64,000 bases of DNA from assembly GCF_022803015.1 (NCBI RefSeq), contig NZ_JAFKON010000002.1, forward strand, positions 186,001 to 250,000. The letters are read 5' to 3'. This document shows, piece after piece, positions 46,223 to 56,246 of the stretch; position 1 is the stretch's first letter, and every line of letters starts with the position of its first letter. Origin of the DNA: Arthrobacter humicola. GTDB taxonomy: Bacteria; Actinomycetota; Actinomycetes; Actinomycetales; Micrococcaceae. A program made the position numbers and the translations under genes. The notes below the pieces were generated by a model. That model did not search any database. It was given only the letters and a program-made list of their open reading frames with translations, and had not been told where the DNA came from.

Positions 46223-48961
46223 ATGAGTGACGAAACACCAGAGGTGCCGGCCGGCTCCGAGCCCGTCCTTGAAGGCGCCATCCTCGATGGCGACGTACTG
46301 ACCGACCGCGTCGAGCAGGTGGACCTGCAGACCGAAATGCAACGCTCCTACCTCGATTACGCCATGGCCGTGATCGTGGGCCGTGCCCTGCCGGATGTCC
46401 GCGACGGCCTCAAGCCCGTCCACCGCCGCGTGCTCTACGCGATGTTCGACGGCGGCTACCGCCCGGAACGCTCCTTCAACAAGTGTGCCCGCGTGGTGGG
46501 CGAAGTCATGGGCCAGTACCACCCGCACGGCGACACCGCTATCTACGACGCCCTGGTCCGCCTGATCCAGGACTGGACCATGCGCTACCCGCTGGCGCTG
46601 GGCCAGGGCAACTTCGGCTCGCCCGGCAACGACGGCGCCGCGGCTCCGCGGTATACCGAAACCAAGATGGCGCCGCTGGCCATGGAAATGGTCCGGGACA
46701 TCGACGAGGAAACCGTCGACTTCCAGGACAACTACGACGGCAAGAACCAGGAACCGACCATCCTGCCGGCGCGGTTCCCGAACCTCCTGGTGAACGGGTC
46801 CTCCGGCATCGCCGTCGGCATGGCCACCAACATCCCGCCTCACAACCTCCGCGAGGTCGCTGACGGTGTGCAGTGGTACTTGGCCAACCCGACCGCCAGC
46901 CGCGAAGAGCTGCTCGAAGAGCTGATCCAGCGCGTCAAGGGACCGGACTTCCCGACCGGCGCCACGATTCTGGGCCACAAGGGCATCGAGGACGCCTACC
47001 GCACGGGCCGTGGCTCCATCACGATGCGCGCCGTGGTCAACGTCGAGGAACTCCAGGGCCGCACGTGCCTGGTGGTCACCGAGCTGCCTTACCAGGCCAA
47101 CCCGGACAACCTGGCCATCAAGATCGCCGAACTCGTCAAGGACGGCAAGATCTCCGGCATCGCCGACCTCCGCGACGAGACCTCGGGCCGCACCGGCCAG
47201 CGACTGGTGATCGTGCTCAAGCGCGACGCCGTGGCCAAGGTGGTGCTGAACAACCTCTACAAGCACACCCAGCTGCAGGACAACTTCGCCGCCAACATGC
47301 TCGCGATCGTCGACGGGGTGCCGCGCACGCTCAGTCTCGATGCCTTCATCCGGCACTGGGTCACGCACCAGATGGACGTCATTGCCCGCCGCACCCGGTA
47401 CCGGCTGCGGAAGGCGGAGGAGGAAGCGCACATCCTGCGGGCCCTTCTCAAGGCGCTGGATGCGCTCGATGAGGTCATTGCCCTGATCCGTGCGTCCACC
47501 ACCACCGAAGCGGCCCGCGACGGGCTGATGGAGCTGCTGGACATCGACGACGTGCAGGCCCGGGCCATCCTGGACATGCAGCTGCGCCGGCTCGCTGCAC
47601 TGGAACGCCAGAAGATCCAGGACAAGCACGCCGAACTTGAGGCCCTGATCGTCGAATACAACTCGATCCTGGCCTCGGAGGAGCGCCAGCGCGAGATCAT
47701 CAGCACCGAACTCTCAGAGATCGTGGCCAAGCACGGCGATGACCGCCGCACCAAGGTCCTGCTGGGCTACGACGGCGACATGTCCATCGAGGATCTGATC
47801 CCCGAGGAGGAAATGGTCGTCACCATTACCCGCGGCGGCTACGTCAAGCGCACCCGCAGCGACAACTACCGCTCGCAGCAGCGCGGCGGCAAGGGCATCA
47901 AGGGCGCGCAGCTGCGCGGCGACGACGTCGTCGAACACTTCTTCGTCACCACCACCCACCACTGGCTGCTCTTCTTCACCAACCTGGGCCGGGTCTACCG
48001 CGCCAAGGCGTACGAGCTCGTGGAAGCCGGCCGCGACGCCAAGGGCCAGCACGTGGCAAACCTGATGGCGTTCCAGCCGGACGAGCACATCGCCCAGGTG
48101 CTGGACCTGCGCGACTACCAGCACGCCCCTTACCTGGTGCTCGCCACCAAACGCGGCCTCGTCAAAAAGACCCGTCTGGAGGACTACGACACCAACCGGT
48201 CCGCCGGCGTCATCGCCATCAACCTGCGCGACGGCGATGAGCTTGTCTCGGCCCAGCTGGTGTCCGAGACCGATGACCTCATGCTGGTCTCCCGCAAGGG
48301 CCAGTCCGTCCGCTTCACCGCGACGGACGATGCGCTGCGCCCGATGGGCCGTGCCACCTCGGGCGTGACCGGCATGAAGTTCCGCGAGGACGACGAACTG
48401 CTGGCGGCCGACGTCGTGCAGGACGGTTCGTTTGTCTTCATTGTCACCGAAGGCGGCTTCGCCAAGCGGACCGCAGTGGAGGAATACCGCCTCCAGGGCC
48501 GCGGCGGCCTTGGCATCAAGGTGGGCAAGTACCAGGAAGAACGTGGCCACCTCGTCGGAGCCCTCATTGTCAACGAGGAAGACGAAGTCCTGGTGGTCAT
48601 GGAAGGCGGCAAGGTGGTCCGCTCGTCGGTCAGCGGCGTGCCGGCCAAGGGCCGCGACACCATGGGCGTGATCTTTGCCAAGCCGGACAAGAACGACCGC
48701 ATCATCGCCGTCGCGCGCAACAGCGAACGCGGGCTCGAAGTCGAGGAACCGGCCGAAGGTCAAGATGCCGGTGAAGACACCGGTGAAAATGCCGGAGACC
48801 TGGCCGAAAATCGGGCATCCACGCCCGATGACGTAACGTTGGCTGAAGATGGCGGACTGCATGAGGAGTCCGCAGCGGCAGAATCAGTACCGGCCCCGGA
48901 GTCAGATGAGTCATCAGGCAATGCCGAGCTGGACGAAGACAATACCGGAGGTAACGAGTGA
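46223..48961 (+). CDS. gyrA: DNA gyrase subunit A
   Basis: The 912-residue subunit starts at ATG 46223 with a weak ribosome site. The breakage-reunion domain shows [20 protein letters not shown], the quinolone-site sequence [20 protein letters not shown] and the catalytic tyrosine in [11 protein letters not shown] (residue 144). Six beta-pinwheel blades follow in the C-terminal domain, including the GyrA box QRGGKGIKG. The last 75 residues or so are strongly acidic ([18 protein letters not shown]) and make the protein longer than many GyrA proteins. The stop overlaps the DUF3566 start (GTGA). Confidence 0.98.
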   Translation: MSDETPEVPAGSEPVLEGAILDGDVLTDRVEQVDLQTEMQRSYLDYAMAVIVGRALPDVRDGLKPVHRRVLYAMFDGGYRPERSFNKCARVVGEVMGQYHPHGDTAIYDALVRLIQDWTMRYPLALGQGNFGSPGNDGAAAPRYTETKMAPLAMEMVRDIDEETVDFQDNYDGKNQEPTILPARFPNLLVNGSSGIAVGMATNIPPHNLREVADGVQWYLANPTASREELLEELIQRVKGPDFPTGATILGHKGIEDAYRTGRGSITMRAVVNVEELQGRTCLVVTELPYQANPDNLAIKIAELVKDGKISGIADLRDETSGRTGQRLVIVLKRDAVAKVVLNNLYKHTQLQDNFAANMLAIVDGVPRTLSLDAFIRHWVTHQMDVIARRTRYRLRKAEEEAHILRALLKALDALDEVIALIRASTTTEAARDGLMELLDIDDVQARAILDMQLRRLAALERQKIQDKHAELEALIVEYNSILASEERQREIISTELSEIVAKHGDDRRTKVLLGYDGDMSIEDLIPEEEMVVTITRGGYVKRTRSDNYRSQQRGGKGIKGAQLRGDDVVEHFFVTTTHHWLLFFTNLGRVYRAKAYELVEAGRDAKGQHVANLMAFQPDEHIAQVLDLRDYQHAPYLVLATKRGLVKKTRLEDYDTNRSAGVIAINLRDGDELVSAQLVSETDDLMLVSRKGQSVRFTATDDALRPMGRATSGVTGMKFREDDELLAADVVQDGSFVFIVTEGGFAKRTAVEEYRLQGRGGLGIKVGKYQEERGHLVGALIVNEEDEVLVVMEGGKVVRSSVSGVPAKGRDTMGVIFAKPDKNDRIIAVARNSERGLEVEEPAEGQDAGEDTGENAGDLAENRASTPDDVTLAEDGGLHEESAAAESVPAPESDESSGNAELDEDNTGGNE

Positions 48962-49590
48962 GTAATTCCGACTCATATCCCAAGCCGAGCAGCGGCGTGC
49001 CGAGCGGAGTGCGGCAGCCCGCCGCCGCACCACGCGTAGGCGCCCCCTCGCGTCCGCAGCAGCGCCCCGGGGTGTCCGGCGCAGCCACGGGAACGGGCCA
49101 GCGGCCCGCCGCACCCGGCCAGCGCCCCACGGTCCCCGGACAGCGCCCCGCCGTCCCGGGTCAGCGCCCCGCCCAGTCCGGCGGGCAAGGCACTGCCGGG
49201 CTGATCAAGCCCGCTCCCAAGGCCAAGGTGCGCCGTGCCAGGCTGCTGGTCAGCAAGGTTGACCCCTGGTCCGTGCTGAAAATGGCCTTCCTGCTCTCCG
49301 TGGCGCTGGGAATCGTCACCGTCGTGGCGGCGATCGTGCTCTGGACCGTCCTGGACCTGACCGGGATCTTTGACCAGGTGGACAGCCTGCTCGGGACCCT
49401 CGCCGGCTCCGAAGGCGGCGGCTTCGAGTTGAAGAAGGTGGCATCCTTGGGTCAGGTGGCCTCATTTGCCACCATCATCGCCGTAATCAATGTGGTGCTG
49501 CTGACGGCGCTGTCGATGCTTTCGGCGGTGCTCTACAACATTGCCGCGACGCTCGTCGGCGGCATCGGCGTGACCCTCACGGACGACTAA
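48958..49590 (+). CDS. DUF3566 membrane protein
   Basis: The 210-residue protein starts at GTG 48958. Its N-terminal 85 residues are disordered and hold a PGQRP-type repeat ([20 protein letters not shown]). Two membrane segments follow ([20 protein letters not shown] and [20 protein letters not shown]), separated by an extracytoplasmic loop. The C-terminal part matches DUF3566, always found downstream of gyrA in actinobacteria. The function is unknown; the conserved gyrA coupling suggests a link to replication or the cell cycle. Confidence 0.9.
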   Translation: MSNSDSYPKPSSGVPSGVRQPAAAPRVGAPSRPQQRPGVSGAATGTGQRPAAPGQRPTVPGQRPAVPGQRPAQSGGQGTAGLIKPAPKAKVRRARLLVSKVDPWSVLKMAFLLSVALGIVTVVAAIVLWTVLDLTGIFDQVDSLLGTLAGSEGGGFELKKVASLGQVASFATIIAVINVVLLTALSMLSAVLYNIAATLVGGIGVTLTDD

Positions 49591-49688
49591 TGCCCTTACT
49601 TTTCCGCGGATTCCCGCGGCAAAAGGCCTCGATTTGAGATCGGGCCGGGATGTGCTGTACAGTCATATCTCGGCCCGATGAGGCATCG

Positions 49689-49762
49689 GGGCGTATAGCT
49701 CAGGCGGTTAGAGCGCTTCGCTGATAACGAAGAGGTCCCAGGTTCAAGTCCTGGTACGCCCA
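49689..49762 (+). tRNA. tRNA-Ile (GAT)
   Basis: This is a full 74-base cloverleaf: the acceptor GGGCGTA pairs with TACGCCC, the anticodon stem-loop is CTTCG-CTGATAA-CGAAG with anticodon GAT, and the T-loop is GGTTCAAGTCC. The terminal CCA is not encoded. Confidence 0.97.
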
Positions 49763-49831
49763 CGGAACCTGTACTGGTTCTGGCAGAGGTTAGTGAAGGT
49801 TCGTCCATGACAGAACCGGAACGGGGTGCAT

Positions 49832-49948
49832 GTGAAGAAGTTGCTGGTTATCGCAGCCACGGTCGCAGGCGTCCTCCTCTACAGGAAAGTGCAGGAATCC
49901 GAAGCCCGGAAAGTGATCTGGAGCAATTCAACCGATACGGTTGACTAG
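49832..49948 (+). CDS. DLW-39 family small protein
   Basis: The 38-residue protein starts at GTG 49832, in a frame also open six bases upstream. It begins MKKLLVIAATVAGVLLYRK, one hydrophobic helix, and ends with a charged tail (VQESEARKVIWSNSTDTVD). Length, start and the Glu-Ser-Glu/Trp pattern match the DLW-39 family, typically found between the Ile and Ala tRNA genes after gyrA in actinobacteria. It is probably a small membrane-associated protein; the function is unknown. Confidence 0.85.
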   Translation: MKKLLVIAATVAGVLLYRKVQESEARKVIWSNSTDTVD

Positions 49949-50020
49949 CCCGGAACCCGGGGATGGAAGCTGGAAATCAGCTCTCCGGACCTAGGGTATG
50001 ATTGTCGGGTTGCTTCTTAT

Positions 50021-50096
50021 GGGGGCATGGCGCAATTGGTAGCGCACCTGCTTTGCAAGCAGGGGGTTCGGGGTTCGAGTCCCCGTGCCTCCACCA
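50021..50096 (+). tRNA. tRNA-Ala (TGC)
   Basis: This is a complete cloverleaf with acceptor GGGGGCA pairing TGCCTCC, anticodon loop TTTGCAA (anticodon TGC) and T-loop GGTTCGAGTCC. The 3' CCA is encoded at 50094-50096. Confidence 0.97.
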
Positions 50097-50100
50097 TAGG

Positions 50101-50140
50101 AAAAGCCCCGGACAGCGGAAACGCTGTCCGGGGCTTTTTT
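50101..50140. terminator. intrinsic terminator after tRNA-Ala
   Basis: A stem of at least 13 bp (50105-50117 with 50122-50134, arm GCCCCGGACAGCG) has a GAAA loop. It is flanked by AAAA on the left and TTTTTT on the right, so it can work in both directions: for the tRNA (rightward) and for the cupin gene (leftward). Confidence 0.92.
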
Positions 50141-50154
50141 CATGCCTTCCCCAC

Positions 50155-50523
50155 TCACTCCTTCGGCTTGGCGTAGTCCGCCATCCCTTGCCAGTCGATA
50201 TACACGTAGGGCTCGTCGCCGAGCACCCAGGCGTCGTGGCCCGGCGGAATCACACCGAAGTCGCCGGGCCCGAATTCGAGTTCTTCGCCGTCGTCCATGA
50301 CGACTTTGATGCGGCCGGAAATCGTGTAGCCGGTATGGCTGGCCATGCAGCTGTCAGTTTTGGCGATCGGCTTGACGTGGTCTGACCACTTCCAGCCCGG
50401 AAGGAAGGTGGCCCGTCCAACCGGGCCGGCCTCGAGGTTGACGAGCTCCACCTGACCCATGCCCTCGGCAACGGGGCGCGTCTCTTCGGGATTGTCCAGG
50501 CTCTTGCGGATCATTGACGCCAT
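50155..50523 (-). CDS. cupin-domain protein
   Basis: The 122-residue protein starts at ATG 50523 after AAGGAGA. The small beta-barrel shows HTGYTISGRIKVVMDDGEEL and FGPGDFGVIPPGHDAWVLGD. The single cupin fold could bind a metal, but the usual histidine cluster is only partly present. The function is unknown. Confidence 0.82.
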   Translation of the reverse strand: MASMIRKSLDNPEETRPVAEGMGQVELVNLEAGPVGRATFLPGWKWSDHVKPIAKTDSCMASHTGYTISGRIKVVMDDGEELEFGPGDFGVIPPGHDAWVLGDEPYVYIDWQGMADYAKPKE

Positions 50524-50654
50524 GATGGTCTCCTTCTTCGATGATGGCGAGACCGGAACGTGAGACCGCGCCTTAAGGTTGGCACCGCGGTATGCACCCG
50601 TCAAGGAGCAGCGGCCGTAAGGGCCCCTGCTGTCCGTCCCATTAGTGTTGGAGC

Positions 50655-51584
50655 GTGAACTTCTTACTTGCGGCCGTAGGTGTGCTGGGTGTGGCCTCGT
50701 CGGGGCCCCTTATTGCCGCCACGCTGGGCGCCACGTCGGTCAGTGCCCTCGCCATCGCTTTCTGGCGCAACGCCATTGGAGCAGTCGTGATGGCCGGTCC
50801 GGTTGTGGTCCGCAACCCCCGTCAGTTCGGAAAGGTGACCGGAGCCGAGTTCCGCTGGTCGCTCGCCGCTGCCGTCGCCCTGGCCCTGCACTTCGCGTGT
50901 TTCATTACCTCCCTGCAGCTGACGTCGGTCGCGGCGGCGACTGCGCTGGTGTGCCTTCAGTCAGGCTGGATCGCGATCTTCCAGCTCTTCCGGGGAGTCC
51001 GGCTCCGCTGGCCGGTCCTGGTAGGGCTGGGGCTCGCCTTCGGCGGTGTGGTGACAATCACCGGTTTTGATATGGGCTCCTCGCCCGAGGCGCTTGTGGG
51101 CGATCTCCTGGCCGTCGCCGGCGGCGCCCTGGCGGGCATCTACACGCTCGCCGGAGGCAAGGCGCGGCAGAGCATGGGCACCGGCGTCTATACGACCCTG
51201 TGCTACGGCATGTGCGCCGCGATTGTGGCGGGGATGGCGCTGTTGGCCGGACAGCCGCTGGCAGGGTTCGAAGCCACCGGCTGGCTGGGGATCCTCGCCA
51301 TTACCGTGTGCGCACAGCTGGTGGGGCACACCGCGTTCAACTATCTGCTGGCGACCATGAGCCCGCTGCTGGTGTCCATGATCATCCTGCTGGAAATCCC
51401 CGGAGCGGCGCTCCTGGCCGCAGCCTTCCTGGACGAGACGCTGCCGGCCGGGACCTACGTGGGGCTGGCGATGATCCTGGTGGGGCTCGCCGTCGTGGTC
51501 CTGGGGCAGCGAGGCTCACGCTCCGCCCGGAGAACGGGCGAGGGAGCCGGTGAAGAGCGGCTGGCGGAGCTCGGCACCGACTAG
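50655..51584 (+). CDS. EamA/DMT family transporter
   Basis: The 309-residue protein starts at GTG 50655 and has ten hydrophobic segments in two five-helix repeats, such as FLLAAVGVLGVASSGPLIAA, MCAAIVAGMALLAG and LLVSMIILLEIPGAALLAAA. This is the drug/metabolite transporter fold. These proteins carry small metabolites or amino acids across the membrane; the substrate is unknown. Confidence 0.88.
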   Translation: MNFLLAAVGVLGVASSGPLIAATLGATSVSALAIAFWRNAIGAVVMAGPVVVRNPRQFGKVTGAEFRWSLAAAVALALHFACFITSLQLTSVAAATALVCLQSGWIAIFQLFRGVRLRWPVLVGLGLAFGGVVTITGFDMGSSPEALVGDLLAVAGGALAGIYTLAGGKARQSMGTGVYTTLCYGMCAAIVAGMALLAGQPLAGFEATGWLGILAITVCAQLVGHTAFNYLLATMSPLLVSMIILLEIPGAALLAAAFLDETLPAGTYVGLAMILVGLAVVVLGQRGSRSARRTGEGAGEERLAELGTD

Positions 51585-51638
51585 GCCGCTCCCGGCGGCC
51601 GCATCTCCCGGCGGCCGCGTGGCCGCCGCCATTGGCCG

Positions 51639-52511
51639 CTATTGGCCGCCGCGGCGGGCCGGCTGGGCAACGTTGACCGTGTGGATGGCACGGAGCAATT
51701 TCGCCGGGAAGTAGACCGAGAAGAAGACCACCATGGGCGCCTTCAGTGCCATCTTCTTGACGTTGTGGGCCTTGTAGGTGCGGTCAAAGCGCGTCACGTA
51801 GTAGCGGTAATCCCGCGGCGAGTCCTCCAGCCGCCGGGCCGACATGCCCGAGATCATCTGCGGCCAGTACTGGATCCGGAGCTCGTGGTCGGCCAGGTGC
51901 AGCGACAGATCAATGTCCTCGTGCATCTCGTCCCGCTCGTCGCGGCAGGCTTCTGTGCGGATGGTCTCCCAGGCCGAGCGGCGCAGTGCCATGTTGGACC
52001 CGAAGAGGAAATGATACTGGTGCTTGGCAAGCCTGAGCATCAGTTGGCGCATCTTGTCGTCGGCCTTGAGCCCGAACCGGCGCATGGGCATGTCGTAATA
52101 GACCACCGGACCCGTCGCAGCGTGCACAGACTCGTCGGCGAAGGCTTTCTGCACCTGCTCCACCCAGTCCGGTTCCAGCACGGAATCGGCGTCGATCCGG
52201 CCGAGGATATCGCCCGTGGCGTGGTCCAGACCGAAGTTGCGTGTGGGAATGAGCCCCTGGTCGCGGTCCTGGCTGAGCAGGATGATCGGGCTCTCCGGAT
52301 ACTCCAGTTGCATCTGCCGCACGATTTCCGCCGTGCGGTCCGTGGACAGGTTGTCCACCACAATGATTTCGTGGGCGGGCACCGACTGGTAGACCGCGGC
52401 GATCAGACACTGCCGGATGACGCTTTCCTCGTTGTACGCCGGGATGACGATAGACACAGCCGGCGGTGGAGCAAGGAGCAAGGCATCCTGGGGTGATCTA
52501 TGGGGTGACAT
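51639..52511 (-). CDS. glycosyltransferase family 2
   Basis: The 290-residue protein from ATG 52511 opens with the GT-A motif VSIVIPAYNEESVIRQCL, then IIVVDNLSTDRT and the DxD metal site GRIDADSVLEPDWVEQVQ. A C-terminal hydrophobic helix (PMVVFFSVYFPAKLL) may attach it to the membrane. The acceptor is unknown. Confidence 0.88.
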   Translation of the reverse strand: MSPHRSPQDALLLAPPPAVSIVIPAYNEESVIRQCLIAAVYQSVPAHEIIVVDNLSTDRTAEIVRQMQLEYPESPIILLSQDRDQGLIPTRNFGLDHATGDILGRIDADSVLEPDWVEQVQKAFADESVHAATGPVVYYDMPMRRFGLKADDKMRQLMLRLAKHQYHFLFGSNMALRRSAWETIRTEACRDERDEMHEDIDLSLHLADHELRIQYWPQMISGMSARRLEDSPRDYRYYVTRFDRTYKAHNVKKMALKAPMVVFFSVYFPAKLLRAIHTVNVAQPARRGGQ

Positions 52512-52583
52512 CACCACAAATTTAGCATCAAGCCTGGCGTTTGAAGCCGGACCGTGACGTGCCTGCGGAGCCCGCGTCAAACA

Positions 52584-52625
52584 AAAGGAGGGATCCCGCA
52601 CTGTGGCGGAATCCCTCCTTGGGAG
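52584..52625 (-). terminator. intrinsic terminator of the Ala-rich protein gene
   Basis: AAGGAGGGAT (52586-52595) pairs with ATCCCTCCTT (52612-52621), with an inner CCGC/GCGG extension. On the minus strand it is followed by TTGTTTG. It lies downstream of the leftward gene that ends at 52700. Confidence 0.8.
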
Positions 52626-52699
52626 AGTGCAGGACACCTGCCGGCAGCCGGACTGCCCGGCGCAGGGTCTCGACTCAGCCGGCCTGTGCCGGCCAGGTT

Positions 52700-53698
52700 C
52701 TACTTGCCGGGCTTGTCTGTGCCGTTGTTCAGGCTGGCCGCGATGTTGCGTACGGCCGTTTTGGCGTCGGTGGCAACCTTGTCGGCGGCGTCAGCGGCGT
52801 TGCCGGCGGCGTCCTTGGCCGTTTCCGTGGCTTTGTCCGCCGCGGTGGTTGCGGAATCGGAAGCCTCCTTGGATGCCTCAGCCGCGGAGTCCGCTGCCGC
52901 TACAGTCGCGGAACCGGCCTTGTCGGCGGCGTCCTTCAGCGATTCGCCGGCCGGGGCGGCCGTGGGGGCGGGCTTTACCGGCGTCGGTACCTTCCAAGGG
53001 TCCTCCACCGGCCTGGACGCCCGCCAGGCGGCGACACCGGCTGCAACGGCGGCAGCGATGATGCCGAAGATCAGCAGGCCGCGGTGCTTGGGCTTCTGCT
53101 GCTTGGCGAGCTTGGCATTAGCCGTCTTGGTGACCTCGGTGGCGGCCGCTTTGATGTTCTTGCTGGCGTTCTTGTCTGCCTTCTTGGCGTGTCCCTTGAC
53201 GGCCTGGGCCTGCGTCTGAACGCCGGTGACAACACCGGAATCAACAAGCTTCTGTGCGACGGCGTCCACGTGGGCCGGGGCGTTTTCCAACGTGCGGTGG
53301 ACGACCACGGAAGCCTGCCCGATCTGGTCGGAAAGCCTGGGCAGGTACTCGACAACAACCCGGTCGCGTGCATTGGCGATGACCGGGGCTGCCTTGTCCA
53401 CAGCTTCGTGCAGGCGCGGGGTCGCGCTGTCCGCGGCATCGTGGATCCTCGGCGCCAGCTGGGCCAGGCCATCCTGAAGGCGGGGAGTGACAGTGGCAAC
53501 GCCGCCGGCCAGATTGTGGGCCGCCGACTTGAGGCCCTCCTGGATCTTGGGAGAGGCGGTGTCCAGTCCGTGCTGCAGGCGGGGAACAGCCCAGTTCACG
53601 GCAGCCTCAACCCGCGGGGCCGCCCAATCCTTGGCGCTGTCTACTCCGGTGCTTACTGACTGCTCCAGGTCACGGGCAATACGATCCGTTTTCTTCAC
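52700..53698 (-). CDS. Ala-rich repeat membrane protein of unknown function
   Basis: The 332-residue protein has an N-terminal region (about residues 15-115) built of diverged 11- to 22-residue helical repeats around PRL or PRI, such as AAPRVEAAVNWAVPRL and ATVTPRLQDGLAQLAPRI. A Lys-rich segment, one membrane helix (GLLIFGIIAAAVAAGVAAW, near residue 212) and a C-terminal LEA-like Ala/Asp/Lys tail follow. It is probably anchored with long helical, surface-like domains on both sides. I know no named family. A possible role is envelope or DNA-membrane organisation, but this is conjecture. Confidence 0.75.
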   Translation of the reverse strand: MKKTDRIARDLEQSVSTGVDSAKDWAAPRVEAAVNWAVPRLQHGLDTASPKIQEGLKSAAHNLAGGVATVTPRLQDGLAQLAPRIHDAADSATPRLHEAVDKAAPVIANARDRVVVEYLPRLSDQIGQASVVVHRTLENAPAHVDAVAQKLVDSGVVTGVQTQAQAVKGHAKKADKNASKNIKAAATEVTKTANAKLAKQQKPKHRGLLIFGIIAAAVAAGVAAWRASRPVEDPWKVPTPVKPAPTAAPAGESLKDAADKAGSATVAAADSAAEASKEASDSATTAADKATETAKDAAGNAADAADKVATDAKTAVRNIAASLNNGTDKPGK

Positions 53699-53853
53699 AA
53701 CTACCTCCCGATTAATGTGACGGTTCTGCAGTTAGCCTACGTGTCTATGAACGCACCGGCTATTCTTCAGGCCGATTTCCAGTGGATTTCACCCAGCGCG
53801 GAACTGACTGTGCGGCCCTATGCGGGCGGAGCCGTCATGGAAGAATGGGCCCT

Positions 53854-54399
53854 ATGACTGCCAACGCAACCGCAAAAGCCACTATCCACACGAGCCTCGG
53901 CGACATCGTCGTCAACCTCTTTGGCAACCACGCGCCGAAGACCGTCGACAACTTCGTCGGGCTGGCCACCGGTGAGAAGGCCTGGACCCACCCGGAAACG
54001 GGCGAGGACAAGACCGGCACGCCGCTCTACAACGGCACCATCTTCCACCGCATCATCAAGGACTTCATGATCCAGGCCGGCGATCCCCTGGGCCGCGGCA
54101 CCGGTGGACCGGGCTACAAATTCGACGATGAGATCCACCCGGAACTGACTTTCAACGAGCCGTACAAGCTGGCCATGGCCAACGCCGGCGTCCAGATGGG
54201 CCGCGGCACCAACGGTTCGCAGTTCTTCATCACCACCATCCCCACCGGCTGGCTGCAGGGCAAGCACAGCATCTTCGGTGAGGTCGCCGATGACGAATCC
54301 AAGAAGGTCGTCGACGCGATCGAAGGCGTCCGCACCGGCATGGGCGACCGCCCCGTCGAGGATGTCACCATCAACAGCATTGACATCGAAAAGCTCTAA
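53854..54399 (+). CDS. peptidylprolyl isomerase (cyclophilin type)
   Basis: The 181-residue protein from ATG 53854 has the cyclophilin core: IFHRIIKDFMIQAGDPLGRG (catalytic Arg), GSQFFITTIPTGWLQGKHS, and IFGEV. There is no signal peptide, so it acts in the cytoplasm to speed proline isomerisation during folding. The rhomboid gene follows nine bases later; the pair is conserved near oriC in actinobacteria. Confidence 0.95.
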   Translation: MTANATAKATIHTSLGDIVVNLFGNHAPKTVDNFVGLATGEKAWTHPETGEDKTGTPLYNGTIFHRIIKDFMIQAGDPLGRGTGGPGYKFDDEIHPELTFNEPYKLAMANAGVQMGRGTNGSQFFITTIPTGWLQGKHSIFGEVADDESKKVVDAIEGVRTGMGDRPVEDVTINSIDIEKL

Positions 54400-54408
54400 C
54401 CCACCACC

Positions 54409-55278
54409 ATGAGCTACGGAATTCCGGCGGCAGAGCCGTCCGCAGAGGTCCCGGTATGCCCCAGACACCCGGACCGGCCCGCCTATGTGCGTTGCCAGCG
54501 GTGCGGGCGCCCTGCGTGCCCCGACTGCCAGCGGGCGGCCGCCGTCGGATTCCAATGCGTTGACTGTGTCAACGAAACCAAGCGCACGACGCCGGCCGTC
54601 AGGACCGTCTACGGCGGCGCCGTGACCGCCGGCAAACCCGTGGTCACTTACGTGATCATCGCGCTGTGTGCCCTTGTCTATGCGCTGCAGTGGATTGTCC
54701 CCAACGACGGGATTTACCAGCAACTGGCCTACGCTCCCGCCCTGACCGGCGTTGAACCGTGGCGGATGCTCACTTCGGCGTTCCTGCACTCGCAGGGATT
54801 CCTGCTCCACATCGTCCTGAACATGTACACGCTGTGGATATTCGGCCAGATCCTTGAGCCGCTGCTGGGCCACGCCCGCTTCCTGGCCATCTACCTGCTC
54901 TCGGCCGTCGGCGGCTCCGTCGGCTTCCTCCTGCTGACCCCGGTGTATCCGGTGAACGGCCCAGTGGGCCTCGTCGGCGCCTCCGGCGCCATCTTTGGCC
55001 TGTTCGGCGCCCTGCTGGTGGTCCAGCGCCAGCGCGGCGGCGAAGTCCGCCAGCTCCTGGTCCTTATTGCAATCAACGGCGTCATCGGCTTCATGGTCCC
55101 GCAGATCGCCTGGCAGGCCCATCTCGGCGGCCTCGTCACCGGCGCCCTGAGCGCCGCTGTCATTGCCTACACCCCCCGCGGCCCGCGGCAGACCCTGCTG
55201 CAGGCCATCGGCCTCGCCGTGGTCCTGGCCTTGGTGACCGCCGTGTCCGTCGTGCGGATGACCGGCGCCAGCGCTTAG
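54409..55278 (+). CDS. rhomboid family intramembrane serine protease with N-terminal zinc-binding box
   Basis: The 289-residue protein has a B-box-like cysteine cluster at residues 13-46 (CPRHPDRPAYVRCQRCGRPA, CPDCQ, CVDC), which probably binds zinc, followed by a six-helix rhomboid domain. The active-site serine is in GASGAIFGLFG and the catalytic histidine in WQAHLGGLVTG. It cuts membrane proteins within the bilayer. The natural substrate is unknown. Confidence 0.92.
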   Translation: MSYGIPAAEPSAEVPVCPRHPDRPAYVRCQRCGRPACPDCQRAAAVGFQCVDCVNETKRTTPAVRTVYGGAVTAGKPVVTYVIIALCALVYALQWIVPNDGIYQQLAYAPALTGVEPWRMLTSAFLHSQGFLLHIVLNMYTLWIFGQILEPLLGHARFLAIYLLSAVGGSVGFLLLTPVYPVNGPVGLVGASGAIFGLFGALLVVQRQRGGEVRQLLVLIAINGVIGFMVPQIAWQAHLGGLVTGALSAAVIAYTPRGPRQTLLQAIGLAVVLALVTAVSVVRMTGASA

Positions 55279-55500
55279 CCCGCTCCTGCCGAAGCCCCGG
55301 CCGCAATCGCCCGCAATTCGGCCGCATTCGGCCGTAATTGAACGCATTTAGCGCCCGGCCCCCTTCACTCTTTACCAGTGTTTCTCTCGCTGGGGTTCCT
55401 TGGCTGTTCCCTCCATTTTATGGACCTTTCCCCCTGTACCCCCGGGCCGAGCCCCCGCACCTGAATTCACAGGTGCGGATCCGAGAGTTTTCCACAGCGG

Positions 55501-55522
55501 TTATCCACATTGTTAATAACTT
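55501..55522 (+). repeat. composite DnaA-box module, copy 1
   Basis: TTATCCACA (55501-55509), two bases, then GTTAATAACTT (55512-55522). The homology with copy 3 continues about 16 bases further (TACA.GC.GTGTA.TTCA). Confidence 0.8.
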
Positions 55523-55923
55523 ACAAGCGTGTAGTTCACTGTGACGACCCGGCTCTGGCCGCCCGGGCTGGCGATTATCCAGCTTGCAGGCGATGCTGCC
55601 GACCTGATCTCCACACCTGTGGATAACTTCTGTGGGTTGCCCTGTGAGTAAGTGGACAACTTTGCCCGCGCAGGCCCTGTTGCCTGGCGCCGGGCGGCAC
55701 CAGCCCTGTCCCGGCCCTATGCAGGCCCTGCGCCGCGGGCACTCCAGAGAGTACTCCACAGAACGGTGCCGCGGGCACGCCGGGGACCGGTACCTCAGGA
55801 CCTCCAGGCGGCGCCGCGTCACCACGCCGCACTCCCAGCGCCGTCGCCCCCCACTGGCCCCGCCCGCGTCGGCGGCAGGTCACGACGGGCCGTGGGACGG
55901 CCGCGGTGCGTGTTTCAACAGGG

Positions 55924-55945
55924 TTATTCACAGTGTTAATAACTT
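55924..55945 (+). repeat. composite DnaA-box module, copy 2
   Basis: TTATTCACA (55924-55932), two bases, then GTTAATAACTT (55935-55945), with the same 11-base register as copies 1 and 3. Confidence 0.8.
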
Positions 55946-56224
55946 GATGGTCTGAGCATCCGCGGGATTCAACCCGGCTCATGGCCCGGCAGAGGGGGTT
56001 GCGGCTCCTATCGACCGGCTGTTATCCCCAGCTGTGGATAACTTGTGGGTAGTGGCCTGTTGTTAAGTGGATAACTTGCTCGTTGCAGCTGTTGTCGGGA
56101 CGGACAACAACGTCGGGCGGCCGGCTGGCCCCAAGGCGGCCCCGAGGCTGCCGTGAGCCGGCCGTGCGGCGGAACCGCGGTGCCATCCGCGGCCTGTTGC
56201 GGGGTCAGGGAACTTGTCCACAGG

Positions 56225-56246
56225 AAATCCACAGTGTTAATAACTT
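56225..56246 (+). repeat. composite DnaA-box module, copy 3
   Basis: AAATCCACA (56225-56233), two bases, then GTTAATAACTT (56236-56246). The DnaA box here is weaker (two changes). Confidence 0.78.

Noticed and set aside
46527..46586. Thr in the GyrA quinolone-site sequence [10 protein letters not shown] considered as a resistance change
   Set aside because: The position naturally varies among actinobacteria (Ala, Ser, Thr), so no resistance can be inferred.
46118..47629. Open frame of about 500 codons antisense to gyrA
   Set aside because: High-GC shadow of a conserved gene; composition is rich in His/Val/Gly without motifs.
49600..49624. CCGCGG-attc-CCGCGG hairpin after the DUF3566 gene as a terminator
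   Set aside because: The arms are self-complementary and short, and no T-tract follows; evidence too weak.
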